A stretch of DNA of 5,425 bases from an uncultured Candidatus Saccharibacteria bacterium (GTDB lineage Bacteria; Patescibacteriota; Saccharimonadia; Saccharimonadales; Saccharimonadaceae): positions 1 to 5,425 of the forward strand of contig CALIXG010000133.1 of NCBI GenBank assembly GCA_938046495.1, read 5' to 3'. Position 1 is the first letter of the stretch. Each line of letters begins with the position of its first letter. The notes under the pieces were generated by a model. It was not told the DNA's origin and made no database searches. It was given only the letters and a program-made list of their open reading frames with translations. This document shows positions 1 to 5,425 of the stretch, in pieces. The position numbers and the translations under genes are program-made.

Positions 1-25
1 ACATGGCCTGAAGAATGAGAATGAA

Positions 26-1327
26 ATGCCGGAAACGCTTCTCGCGCTAGATATTGGTACCGAATATATCAAGGCAGTAATTGCTGAGCGTCAAGAAGGT
101 AATAAGTTAATTATTCGTGGTGTCGGTAAAGAACATCAGGCGATGGGCAACATGTATGCGGGGGCGATTGCGGATATTCCTGCAGTGATTGCTGCCTGCG
201 AAAAGGCTTTGTCACGAGCAGAAAATATGGCTGGCGTGGTAGCTAGAACCTGTTCAGTGGGTATCGCTGGTGAATTAATCAAGGGCAATACGAAGACTGT
301 GCGCTACCGCCGTAAAGATGGCAATAAACCAATCTCTGACCAAGAAATGCAACTAATTATCAAGCGCGTACAAGATAAGGCTGAAGAACAGGCTCGTGAA
401 GAGGTCGCACTAGAAACCGACAACCCAGACGTGGAAGTGCGCCTGATTAATTCGGCGATTGTTTCCCTTTCGATTGACGGATACAAGGTTAGTAACCCGA
501 TTGGTTTTAAGGGCTCGGAATTGGTTTTGCAATTCTATACCGCGTTTGCACCTTTAGTACACATTTCGGCAATTGAAAAAGTTTGCGCCGAATTAAATCT
601 TGATCTTGTCGCCGTAGCGGTGGAGCCGTTTGCGGTTTGTCGAGCTTGCCTTGGTAATAATCTGGATTCTAATCTCTCGGCCATCGTGATGGATATTGGT
701 GGTGGTACGACCGATATTGCCGTAGTAGATAATGGCGGAGTAGAAGGGACCAAAATGTTTGGCATCGGTGGTCGTAGCTTCACACATCAGGTAGCTAGTA
801 AAGTGGGGCTCGATTTTGACACTGCAGAGCTAGTGAAGATTCAGTATAGTGGGCTACTTTCTAACGACCTACATGCGCTGAAAACCTTGACGGTTTCTGA
901 TGCGGAGCGCATGAATGAAGTCCAAAATATTTTAAATATTCCGGACCGTATGAAAAAAGTTGAAAAAGCTATCGCGGATAATACCGAAGTTTGGGTTTCT
1001 GGCGTGGGGTTAGCTCTATCTGATTTTTCTCTACTTGAAGCTTTACCAAATAAGATTCTTCTTTGTGGTGGTGGTGCTGGACTTTCGACTTTACAAGAGG
1101 CACTGGCGACTTCAGATTGGTATGAAGAGTTACCTTTCGCTAGGCGCCCGGTAATCCACCTGCTGGATGATGTGGATATTCCTGATATTCAGAATGCGAC
1201 AGAAATTGACTTGGATTATTCTTTCATTACGGCTTTTGGACTTCTACGTGTGACGGTAGATACACTTAACAGTGAAGAGGAAGAGACGGGGCTTCGGGCA
1301 AAATTGGCCAAGTTACTGCAAAACTAG
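26..1327 (+). CDS. ftsA: FtsA-type cell division protein (actin-fold ATPase)
   Basis: This 433-residue protein has the actin-fold nucleotide-binding signature. The phosphate-1 strand-loop is LALDIGTEYIKAVI (residues 6-19), phosphate-2 is IVMDIGGGTTDIAVV (220-234), and the adenosine motif is ILLCGGGAGLS (344-354). Between the first two lies an FtsA-like 1C region (about 75-180) ending in NPIGFKG, comparable with the NPxGMxG segment of FtsA. FGIGGRSFTHQVA (245-257) matches the GGxxxTxDIA segment. The last 12 residues, GLRAKLAKLLQN, follow an acidic EEEE linker and look like the amphipathic membrane-targeting helix of FtsA. In the family, FtsA tethers FtsZ filaments to the membrane at the division site. 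PilM is a relative, but length, 1C placement and tail favour FtsA. The ATG at 26 puts the first strand at the usual place. The frame is open to the window edge, so a longer form cannot be excluded. No strong Shine-Dalgarno is seen. No ftsZ follows; the next gene is convergent. Confidence 0.82.
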   Translation: MPETLLALDIGTEYIKAVIAERQEGNKLIIRGVGKEHQAMGNMYAGAIADIPAVIAACEKALSRAENMAGVVARTCSVGIAGELIKGNTKTVRYRRKDGNKPISDQEMQLIIKRVQDKAEEQAREEVALETDNPDVEVRLINSAIVSLSIDGYKVSNPIGFKGSELVLQFYTAFAPLVHISAIEKVCAELNLDLVAVAVEPFAVCRACLGNNLDSNLSAIVMDIGGGTTDIAVVDNGGVEGTKMFGIGGRSFTHQVASKVGLDFDTAELVKIQYSGLLSNDLHALKTLTVSDAERMNEVQNILNIPDRMKKVEKAIADNTEVWVSGVGLALSDFSLLEALPNKILLCGGGAGLSTLQEALATSDWYEELPFARRPVIHLLDDVDIPDIQNATEIDLDYSFITAFGLLRVTVDTLNSEEEETGLRAKLAKLLQN

Positions 1328-1330
1328 GCA

Positions 1331-1486
1331 AAGAATGTCGCATGCCTCGTTCCGGAGACACTCAAGGTGAAGAATGTCGCATGCCTTTTATCGGACCGCT
1401 CAAGGAAGGAGAAAGCCGCATACCCCGTTCCGGAGACACTCAAGGGGAAGAATGTCGCATGCCTTTTATCGGACCGCTCAAGGGCG
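1331..1486. repeat. Higher-order tandem repeat array, A-B-A'-B'
   Basis: Four units lie head to tail, starting 3 bp after the ftsA stop codon: A 1331-1369 (39 bp), B 1370-1411 (42 bp), A' 1412-1447 (36 bp), B' 1448-1486 (39 bp). Units open with AAGAATGTCGCATGCC (degenerate in A') and close with CTCAAGG. A and A' share GTTCCGGAGACACTCAAGG, while B and B' share CCTTTTATCGGACCGCTCAAGG-like cores. A and B are themselves diverged copies of one unit, so the present structure is a duplicated dimer of about 78 bp. The palindrome GCATGC recurs at 1340, 1379 and 1457. All unit lengths are multiples of three, yet no coding role is evident. I do not recognise the family; a REP-like or miniature-element remnant is possible. 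Confidence 0.85.
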
Positions 1487-1528
1487 CTTGCCCAAGCTTA
1501 TGTCCTCAAAAGGCAAGACGACATTCTT
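1448..1528 (+). terminator. Long nested inverted repeat, possible ftsA terminator
   Basis: Unit B' has an inverted partial copy downstream. AAGAATGTC (1448-1456) pairs with GACATTCTT (1520-1528), and GCCTTTT (1461-1467) pairs with AAAAGGC (1508-1514), across a small internal loop. Inside, GGAC (1471-1474) can pair with GTCC (1502-1505), and GGGC-GCTT-GCCC (1482-1493) makes a tetraloop hairpin at the tip. On the plus strand the structure runs into a T-rich stretch (1527-1534, TTTTTCTT), as expected of an intrinsic terminator for ftsA. The hairpin is much longer than a normal terminator, so termination is an inference from position and the T tract; the inverted repeat itself is directly visible. 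Confidence 0.5.
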
Positions 1529-1534
1529 TTTCTT

Positions 1535-1564
1535 AAAAGCAAATGCGGAGCGGCATTCTCTTTT
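1535..1564. terminator. Short hairpin between convergent genes
   Basis: AAAAG (1535-1539) pairs with CTTTT (1560-1564), and AATGC (1542-1546) pairs with GCATT (1553-1557), around the loop GGAGCG with a symmetric 2x2 internal loop (CA/CT). The A tract on one side and the T tract on the other make it a plausible weak bidirectional terminator between ftsA and the convergent surface-protein gene, whose stop codon lies 20 bp away at 1585. The stem is AT-rich at its base, and the tracts are short and part of the stem, so function is uncertain. Confidence 0.35.
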
Positions 1565-1584
1565 CATAAAACCGAAAAGTCTAC

Positions 1585-3401
1585 TTATGGCTTTCTGGTG
1601 AAATAGCCTGGGCGGTTATTAGTTGGGTCGTCGATACGGAGCCAAGCATAATTTGCATTTCTCGAATCACTTTCAAAAGAACCCAAACCACCTCTCAACA
1701 TTCTTTGAAACTTAAATAAACCACTAGTTTCCGTAGCACTAGATAAGTCAAAATCATTATTGACGTAAATTTTCTCTAATCTACCGCCTCTAACACTATG
1801 CGATTCGTCTATAGCGAACATACTCTGTAAATTTACCACATTTCTGGTATTAAAGTTAGAAATATCCAATGTCACTAGCTCTAACATTTCTGAAAACATA
1901 TTATTCATGTCTGTTACTTTTTGAGTATTAAAATTAGAAATATCTAAAGATTCTATGCTATACATACTTGAGAACATACCATTCATATCTGTTACATTCG
2001 AGGTATCAAAAGAGGAAAGGTCTAGATCCTGAATAGATTTTGCCGCCATAAACATACGGCCCATATTTATTACATTTTTGGTATTAAAGGTTGATAAATC
2101 TAGACGCTGAATATGGTCCAATCTAGCAAACATCATCCCCATATCTGTGACACTACTAGTATCAAAGCTTGGTTCAAACTTAATTTCTTTAACATCAGCC
2201 ATCGAGTCAAACATGCCATACATATTTGTTACTCTCGAGGTATCAAAATTCGTTAAATCTAATTTTTTAACTTTAGATAACCCAAAGAACATCCATTTCA
2301 TATTAGTAACATTTGAGGTATTAAAATTCAAAACGTTTAATTGTTCGATTATACCTGCATTGTCAAACATCTCGAACATGTCGGTTACTTTGGATGTATT
2401 AAATTTAGAAACGTCAATACTTTTTAAACTATCCATCATATAAAACATGGTATTCATCGTAGTTACTTCACTTGTGTCAAAACTAGCTAAATCGATCGTC
2501 TCCATTTTTGTAAACCACCGAAACATTGACTTTGAATTATTATTCAAAAACACCACATTCGGCTCTGCGTAATAATAGACTGCCTGGTCCGCGGCATTAT
2601 ACCAAGCTTTAATTTCGTAATCCGATATGTCTGGGTCTTCAACATTAATAGCCAAAACCGAATCCGCCGGCGCCACAGCACTTCGCTTGAAAGCTTTAAT
2701 GCTTGGCTTAGTTGGCATAGGATATATTGGATCTGGATAGATTGCTGGATTCGGGTCAAGATTTCCCACCCTGGCATTAAAATCTAGACCATTCGTCATC
2801 ACCGCACGCATCGTGTATGGATTTGAAACAAAAGAAAGAATTAGTTTATTCTGATAATTCCCTGATTCCAGATTATCAGCTAATTTCATGCCGATACTTA
2901 GCTGATTTGTATCATTACCATTAGTCTTTTCCGTGGTCTGTAAGATTTGTGCTGGGGCAGAGAGAGCTGGAATCGGCGCATAATTCGAAGATACACCAAA
3001 CTTATAGCCCCAAGTATTATTTGGCAGATTATTCAGAGATAGATTAGTGCCGATTGAACCAATTTTCACCCTACTCGCTGAGTCAGCATTAACTAGAGCC
3101 GTCTCATTCGTCTCAGTATTTAAGGTCGCTGTGTAGCCAGTTTTATTATTCGTATTCACCGTCACACGTACTGGTAATTCAGTAGTTTGTGAGACTGAAT
3201 TTATTACCTGGTTTCCATTCACGGATACCGCAGAATTATCCACCGAAGCGGAAAGGGTCGGGACGAAGAGAGCAAAAGTATTTTTACTGAAAATTAAATT
3301 AGAAAAAGAAATTAGAGCCAAAAATAGTCCGAGAAACTTTAATTTCCAGCTAAACCACCCCCCCCCGTGAGGTTTTGTTGTTGTGATTTTTGGCTGATCA
3401 T
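1585..3401 (-). CDS. BspA-like DUF285 repeat surface protein, out of frame at a G9 tract (probable phase-OFF)
   Basis: The uninterrupted frame runs from a TTG at 3321 to TAA at 1585 (578 aa), but that start would cut the signal peptide. The paralogue at 3445-5064 shows that the real start is ATG 3401, which encodes the same MISQKS. From this ATG the nine-G run puts translation into another frame, and it stops at 3339-3341 after 20 residues. One extra G gives a continuous 605-residue protein. Its signal peptide would be GGGWFSWKLKFLGLFLALIS and onward to TFA|LFVP, with cleavage after about residue 44. In 578-aa numbering there follow the N-terminal beta-rich domain shared with the paralogue (17-170), a linker with YYYAEP and VFLNNNSKSMF, nine 26-residue DUF285 repeats (273-507, unit 5 has 27), and a C-terminal cap ending WLRIDDP...PGYFTRKP. 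There is no LPXTG or C-terminal membrane segment. Such proteins are secreted adhesin-like proteins; the ligand is unknown. Confidence 0.82.
1801..2505 (-). repeat. Nine diverged 78-bp DUF285 (BspA-type) repeats
   Basis: In the protein encoded at 1585-3401, units begin at residues 273, 299, 325, 351, 377, 404, 430, 456 and 482 (578-aa numbering). The consensus is L..LDLSNF(D/N)TS.VT(D/N)M..MF......, 26 residues. Unit 5 carries one extra residue (FEPSFDTSS). Units differ substantially at positions outside the consensus, unlike the near-uniform array of the neighbouring paralogue. The family forms short leucine-rich-repeat-like solenoid turns. Confidence 0.9.
3358..3366 (-). repeat. Homopolymeric G9 tract inside the signal-peptide coding region
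   Basis: Nine consecutive C on the plus strand (G on the coding strand) lie at codons 12-15 of the MISQKS reading frame. It is the longest G/C run I see in the window; the next is five. With nine G the frame gives MISQKSQQQNLTGGGGLAGN and a TAA. With eight it reaches TAG after GTG GTT. With ten or seven it joins the long surface-protein frame. The tract is absent from the paralogue at 3445-5064. A CAACAACAA triplet run lies just upstream. Confidence 0.9.
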
Positions 3402-3417
3402 ATGTATTATTTTAACA
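3402..3417 (-). promoter_or_regulatory. Extended -10-like element directly upstream of the MISQKS start (gene 1585-3401)
   Basis: On the minus strand TGTTAAAAT (3417-3409) resembles an extended -10 (TGNTATAAT). Only seven bases, AATACAT, separate it from the ATG at 3401, so a start about seven bases downstream would fall at the ATG and give a leaderless transcript. The same block precedes the paralogue at 5064. I see no convincing -35 box and no Shine-Dalgarno. An AT-rich translation enhancer is the alternative reading of the conservation. Confidence 0.5.
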
Positions 3418-3444
3418 TAATCGTGATGAATTTTTGATTTATAT

Positions 3445-5064
3445 TTATGGTTTTCTAGTAAAGTAGCCTGGGCGGCCATGGGCGGGATCGTCGATGCGGA
3501 GCCAGGATTTATCGGCAGCGGCAGGATTGGTAAGGAAGGATCCGTTTCCACCTCGTAGCTTCTTGCGGTCTCTAAACATTCCTATAAAGTTTATAAGCTT
3601 AGCGGTATTAAAATCATTATTTACATATATTGTTTCTAGTTTATCCTTAAGTTCATCTTCATCTTGAGGATAAAACATATAGCTCATATCCGTCACATTC
3701 GAGGTATCAAAATTGGAGAGATCTAGCGTAGTGACATTATGCATGCCAAAAAACATATGGCTCATATCCGTCACTTTCGAGGTATCGAAATTGGAGAGAT
3801 CTAGCGTGGCGAGATTAGACATGCCACCAAACATACCGTACATATTAGTTACCTTGGAGGTATCGAAATTGGAGAGATTAAGCGTGGTGAGATTACGCAT
3901 ACCAGAAAACATATATTGCATATTTATCACCTTCGAGGTATCGAAGTTGGAGAGATCAAGCGTGGTGAGATTACGCGTGGCAGAAAACATATGGTTCATA
4001 TCCGTCACCTTAAAGGTATTGAAGCTAGAGAGATCTAGTGTGGTAAGGTTAAACATGTAAGTAAACATATATTTCATATCCGTCACCTGTGAAGTATTGA
4101 AGTTAGAAAGATCAAGGGTAGTGAGATTAGACATACCATAAAACATATAGCTCATATCCGTCACGTTGGAGGTATCGAAGTTGGAGAGATCTATCTCTAA
4201 GACATTTTTTATTTTTTGTTCACTAGATGCCAAATAGAACATCTTACTGCTATCCGTATTTAAGTAAACTTTTTCCGGTTCAGTATAATAATAAGCCGTC
4301 TTATCGGTCGGATCTAACCAGAGCTTAATTTCACAATCAGACTCTTCGTCTTCGATGTTTACAGCATTCATGGAGGTAGCTGGTACAACTGCACTCTTCT
4401 TAAAATGCTCGATTTTATTTGTAGTGGTTTCCAAGGCTTTTAGTTTTGTATTAAAATCAGGACCCTCCGTCATGATGGCACGCATTTGATATGGATTGGA
4501 AGTAAAAGATAAGATTAGTTTGTTCGTATAATTCCCTGATTCGAGATTATTTGACAACTTCATGCCAATACTTAGCTGATTCGATTCGTTACCATTAGTT
4601 TTCCCAGTGGTCTGCAAGATTTGCGCTGGAGTAGAAAGAGCTGGAATCGGTGCATAGTTTGAAGACGCCCCAAGTTTATAACCCCAAGTATTATTAGAAA
4701 AATTTCCAAGTGGTTCAATGGAAGAAATCGAATTAATTTTTGCATTAGTTGAAGAATCGTTATTTACTAGCGCTGTTTCATCGGTCTCTGAATTCAAAGT
4801 TGCCGTATAGCCAGTCTTATTGTTTGTATTTACCGTAAGATTTAGTGAGATTTCTGTGGTTTTATTCGTACTATTTATTACTTGGTTTCCATTCACTGAA
4901 GCTGCAGTTTGATCTATCGAAGCTGAAAGTGTCGGAGTGAAGAGAGCTGAGGCTTCATTAGTATTAATACCTAAACTAAGAAATGCAGCACAAAAACCAG
5001 CACCCACTACGAAAATGTTTTTCAACAAAAATAATTTCAAAGAATGTGATTTTTGGCTAATCAT
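3445..5064 (-). CDS. Secreted BspA-like DUF285 repeat surface protein
   Basis: This intact 539-residue protein starts at ATG 5064 with MISQKSHSLKLFLLKN. The signal peptide has basic residues at 5, 10 and 15, a hydrophobic core at about 16-33 (IFVVGAGFCAAFLSLGI), and probable cleavage after NEASA (residue 40). Residues 41-192 form a Thr/Asn-rich, predicted beta-sandwich-like domain with the landmarks SVNGNQVIN, NTNNKTGYTATL, NTWGYK and YAPIPAL. A linker (193-287) contains KLWLDPTDKTAYYYTEP and VYLNTDSSKMF, as is typical before DUF285 repeats. Seven 26-residue repeats follow (288-469). A cap (470-539) has LETIYVNNDF, LRGGNGSF, WLRIDDP and GYFTRKP. No sortase motif or C-terminal membrane segment is seen, so attachment to the envelope is unexplained. 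The gene sits 64 bp after the stop of the upstream paralogue and 43 bp before the next, so co-transcription is possible. BspA relatives bind host or partner-cell surfaces; the role here is inferred. Confidence 0.88.
   Translation of the reverse strand: MISQKSHSLKLFLLKNIFVVGAGFCAAFLSLGINTNEASALFTPTLSASIDQTAASVNGNQVINSTNKTTEISLNLTVNTNNKTGYTATLNSETDETALVNNDSSTNAKINSISSIEPLGNFSNNTWGYKLGASSNYAPIPALSTPAQILQTTGKTNGNESNQLSIGMKLSNNLESGNYTNKLILSFTSNPYQMRAIMTEGPDFNTKLKALETTTNKIEHFKKSAVVPATSMNAVNIEDEESDCEIKLWLDPTDKTAYYYTEPEKVYLNTDSSKMFYLASSEQKIKNVLEIDLSNFDTSNVTDMSYMFYGMSNLTTLDLSNFNTSQVTDMKYMFTYMFNLTTLDLSSFNTFKVTDMNHMFSATRNLTTLDLSNFDTSKVINMQYMFSGMRNLTTLNLSNFDTSKVTNMYGMFGGMSNLATLDLSNFDTSKVTDMSHMFFGMHNVTTLDLSNFDTSNVTDMSYMFYPQDEDELKDKLETIYVNNDFNTAKLINFIGMFRDRKKLRGGNGSFLTNPAAADKSWLRIDDPAHGRPGYFTRKP
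3658..4203 (-). repeat. Seven near-uniform 78-bp DUF285 repeats
   Basis: Units begin at residues 288, 314, 340, 366, 392, 418 and 444 of the protein encoded at 3445-5064, each exactly 26 residues (78 bp). The recurring peptide is LTTLDLSNFDTSKVTDM..MF.GM.N. At DNA level the stretch TTGGAGAGATC recurs on the plus strand in most units, and GGTATCGAA or a one-base variant precedes it. Near identity at DNA level suggests recent unit duplication or homogenisation, so unit number may vary between strains. Confidence 0.92.
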
Positions 5065-5082
5065 ATGTATATTATTTTATCA
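5065..5082 (-). promoter_or_regulatory. Extended -10-like element directly upstream of the MISQKS start (gene 3445-5064)
   Basis: On the minus strand TGATAAAAT (5082-5074) is followed by nine bases, AATATACAT, and then the ATG at 5064. The arrangement matches the block before the paralogue at 3401 except for a two-base difference in spacing. A transcript from this element would carry a leader of only about three bases. TTGGTT about 19 bases further upstream is at best a weak -35. No Shine-Dalgarno is seen. Confidence 0.5.
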
Positions 5083-5128
5083 TAAGAATCTTCAGAAAAA
5101 CCAAAAGCGTTATTGATTCCTTGTAAAT

Positions 5129-5425
5129 TTAAGACTTCCTCGTAAAGTATCCTTGTACGCCAGGACGATCCACACGAAGCCAGGTTTTATCTGCCATAGA
5201 TGGATCAGTTAAGTATGAGCCGTTGCCACCACGGAGCTTTTTGCGATTGTAGAACATACCATTAACACTCACCAGTTTGGATGTATCGAAATCATTGTCC
5301 ACATATATTTTTTCTAGTTTATCCTTAAGTCTATCTTTATCTATAAGAAAAAACATATTACTCATACCTATTACATTGGAAGTGTCGAAGTTAGAAAGAT
5401 CAAGCGAAGTGAGATTAGACATACC
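5129..5425 (-). CDS. C-terminal part of a third BspA-like DUF285 surface protein (continues past the window)
   Basis: Only the last 98 codons and the TAA at 5129 are in the window, and the frame is open at the right edge. The methionine at 5422 is not a start: it is the Met of the GMSNLTSLDLSNF repeat and has a direct counterpart in the neighbour at 3445-5064. Visible are one full 26-residue repeat (LTSLDLSNFDTSNVIGM..MF) and the family cap, with KLEKIYVDNDFDTSKL, MFYNRKKLRGGNGSYL, TWLRVDRPGVQGYFTRKS. The cap is closer to the 3445-5064 protein than to the 1585-3401 protein. It has the same orientation as the other two and lies 64 bp upstream of the next start, extending the tandem paralogue array to at least three members. 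Signal peptide, N-terminal domain and repeat number cannot be seen. Confidence 0.88.
   Translation of the reverse strand, partial: GMSNLTSLDLSNFDTSNVIGMSNMFFLIDKDRLKDKLEKIYVDNDFDTSKLVSVNGMFYNRKKLRGGNGSYLTDPSMADKTWLRVDRPGVQGYFTRKS

Noticed and set aside
1..18. Tail of an upstream plus-strand gene ending at TGA 16-18
   Set aside because: Five codons are too few to support a gene; another frame also ends at 9-11. An upstream gene close to ftsA is possible but not shown.
26..1327. Assignment of the actin-fold protein to PilM (type IV pilus) instead of FtsA
   Set aside because: Length of 433 residues, an FtsA-like 1C segment with NPIGFKG, and an amphipathic C-terminal helix favour FtsA. No pilN/O/Q-like genes are visible, although the upstream context is not in the window.
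1331..1486. CRISPR array
   Set aside because: Only four units, of two alternating types, without unique spacers of regular length and without cas genes.
1342..1601. Small plus-strand frames across the repeat array (starts at 1342, 1367 and 1374, the last with an AAGGTGA Shine-Dalgarno-like sequence)
   Set aside because: Two or three frames are open together because the GC-rich repeats lack stops. The predicted peptides resemble nothing I know, and the AAGGTGA is itself part of the repeat unit.
2147..2443. Plus-strand open frame opposite the DUF285 repeats of gene 1585-3401 (and a similar one at 3713-4060)
   Set aside because: Periodic antisense shadows of the repeats, with mirrored repeat periodicity and no start signals.
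3319..3321. TTG as the true start of the 578-residue protein
   Set aside because: It would remove the basic end of the signal peptide and ignore the ATG 3401 with MISQKS that is conserved in the paralogue together with its upstream block. It may give trace translation at most.
3402..3551. Upstream part of the 70-residue minus-strand frame (3339-3551) as a gene
   Set aside because: It overlaps the end of the 3445-5064 gene in another frame. Only its last 20 codons, from ATG 3401, have a meaning, as the out-of-frame leader.
1585..5064. Alternative genetic code (TGA as glycine), as in Gracilibacteria and Absconditabacteria
   Set aside because: All frames close on TAG or TAA with no need to read through TGA, and glycine positions use GGN codons.

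Overview
The window holds one plus-strand cell-division gene of the FtsA type (26-1327), a short repeat-rich intergenic stretch (1328-1584), and three tandem minus-strand paralogues of the BspA-like / DUF285 repeat surface-protein family (1585-3401, 3445-5064 and 5129-5425, the last one cut by the window edge). The combination suggests a Patescibacteria (CPR) genome, most likely Candidatus Saccharibacteria (TM7). The clues are a divergent FtsA next to tandem secreted DUF285 proteins, whose shared beta-rich N-terminal domain and GYFTRK ending resemble what I recall from that group. This is an inference without a database search. The stop codons seen are TAG and TAA, and no in-frame TGA is needed, so the standard bacterial code fits.

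The three surface-protein genes read toward ftsA and are separated by only 64 and 43 bp. The middle gene (3445-5064) is intact: signal peptide, a conserved N-terminal domain, a linker, seven almost uniform 26-residue repeats, and a C-terminal cap. The first gene has the same plan with nine more diverged repeats. Both start with the same MISQKS hexapeptide, and both starts are preceded by the same AT-rich block containing an extended -10-like element (TGNTAAAAT) so close to the ATG that a leaderless or nearly leaderless mRNA is possible.

The most striking observation is in gene 1585-3401. A run of nine G (plus-strand C at 3358-3366) lies at codons 12-15, between the MISQKS start and the hydrophobic core of the signal peptide. 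With nine G the start is out of frame and translation ends after 20 residues. With ten (or seven) G the full 605-residue exported protein is restored. This is the layout of a phase-variable contingency locus caught in the OFF state, on a predicted surface protein of a probable epibiont. A homopolymer sequencing error is the main alternative.

Between the convergent genes lies a higher-order tandem array (A-B-A'-B', units of 36-42 bp, 1331-1486), followed by inverted partial copies that make a long nested hairpin (1448-1528, with outer arms at 1405-1419 and 1550-1565) and a second small hairpin (1535-1564). It could serve as the terminator for ftsA, or for both sides, but its repeated architecture is unusual.
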